A stretch of DNA of 32,867 bases from an uncultured Colwellia sp. (GTDB lineage Bacteria; Pseudomonadota; Gammaproteobacteria; Enterobacterales; Alteromonadaceae), in NCBI GenBank assembly GCA_913062815.1, contig CAJXWZ010000048.1, forward strand, positions 1 through 32,867, given 5' to 3'. A model generated the notes under the pieces. That model did no database searches and was not told where the DNA came from. It saw only the letters and a program-made list of their open reading frames with translations. This document shows positions 32,842-32,867 of this stretch, piece by piece. The translations under genes were made by a program, and so were the position numbers. The number at the start of each line of letters is the position of its first letter. Positions within the stretch are counted from its first letter, which is position 1.

Positions 32842-32867
32842 CTCTGAACAGTTAAATAAAATGAATT

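Overview
The window looks like chromosome of an AT-rich marine gammaproteobacterium, most likely Colwelliaceae or a near relative in the Alteromonadales. The right end has the core order rlmKL, glutaredoxin-like gene, uup, DUF3466 gene, rmf, fabA, and its RMF, FabA and RlmKL proteins are close to the gammaproteobacterial versions. No species marker was tested, so this is an inference.

Left part (1-1946): the N-terminal two thirds of an IS110-family transposase runs off the left edge. A leftward gene for an NnrU/MddA-like membrane methyltransferase follows, then a roughly 310-bp regulatory interval.

Alkane block, rightward (1947-8974): alkB-type alkane 1-monooxygenase, a small four-helix membrane protein, rubredoxin, an AlkJ-type GMC alcohol dehydrogenase, an OmpW/AlkL-type porin, and an 878-residue MalT/AlkS-like LuxR regulator. 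This matches the parts list of the Pseudomonas alk system. Facing it is a leftward run (18627 to 9019): a DUF1302 outer-membrane barrel, DUF1329, a YCF48/BNR-repeat protein, an MMPL-type RND transporter, a BtrH-like acyltransferase/peptidase-fold protein and an AlkK-type acyl-CoA synthetase. Divergent from that run are an AraC regulator and a coniferyl-aldehyde-type aldehyde dehydrogenase (18772-21329). Together these genes cover alkane entry, hydroxylation to alcohol, oxidation to aldehyde and acid, and acyl-CoA activation, plus what looks like an envelope-spanning system for a hydrophobic compound. No rubredoxin reductase (alkT) lies in the window.

Mobile junction (21404-24383): a truncated IS200/IS605 tnpA fragment abuts an IS982-family element whose transposase has an in-frame TGA. 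A YafN-YafO toxin-antitoxin pair with a 40-bp palindrome in front of it follows, then about 700 bp without genes.

tRNA block (24384-25066): four leftward initiator tRNA-fMet genes, three of them in 142-bp repeats, plus a decayed fifth copy and a good sigma70-type promoter with a GC-rich discriminator. The core genes then follow to the right edge, ending with fabA behind a FabR-like operator.
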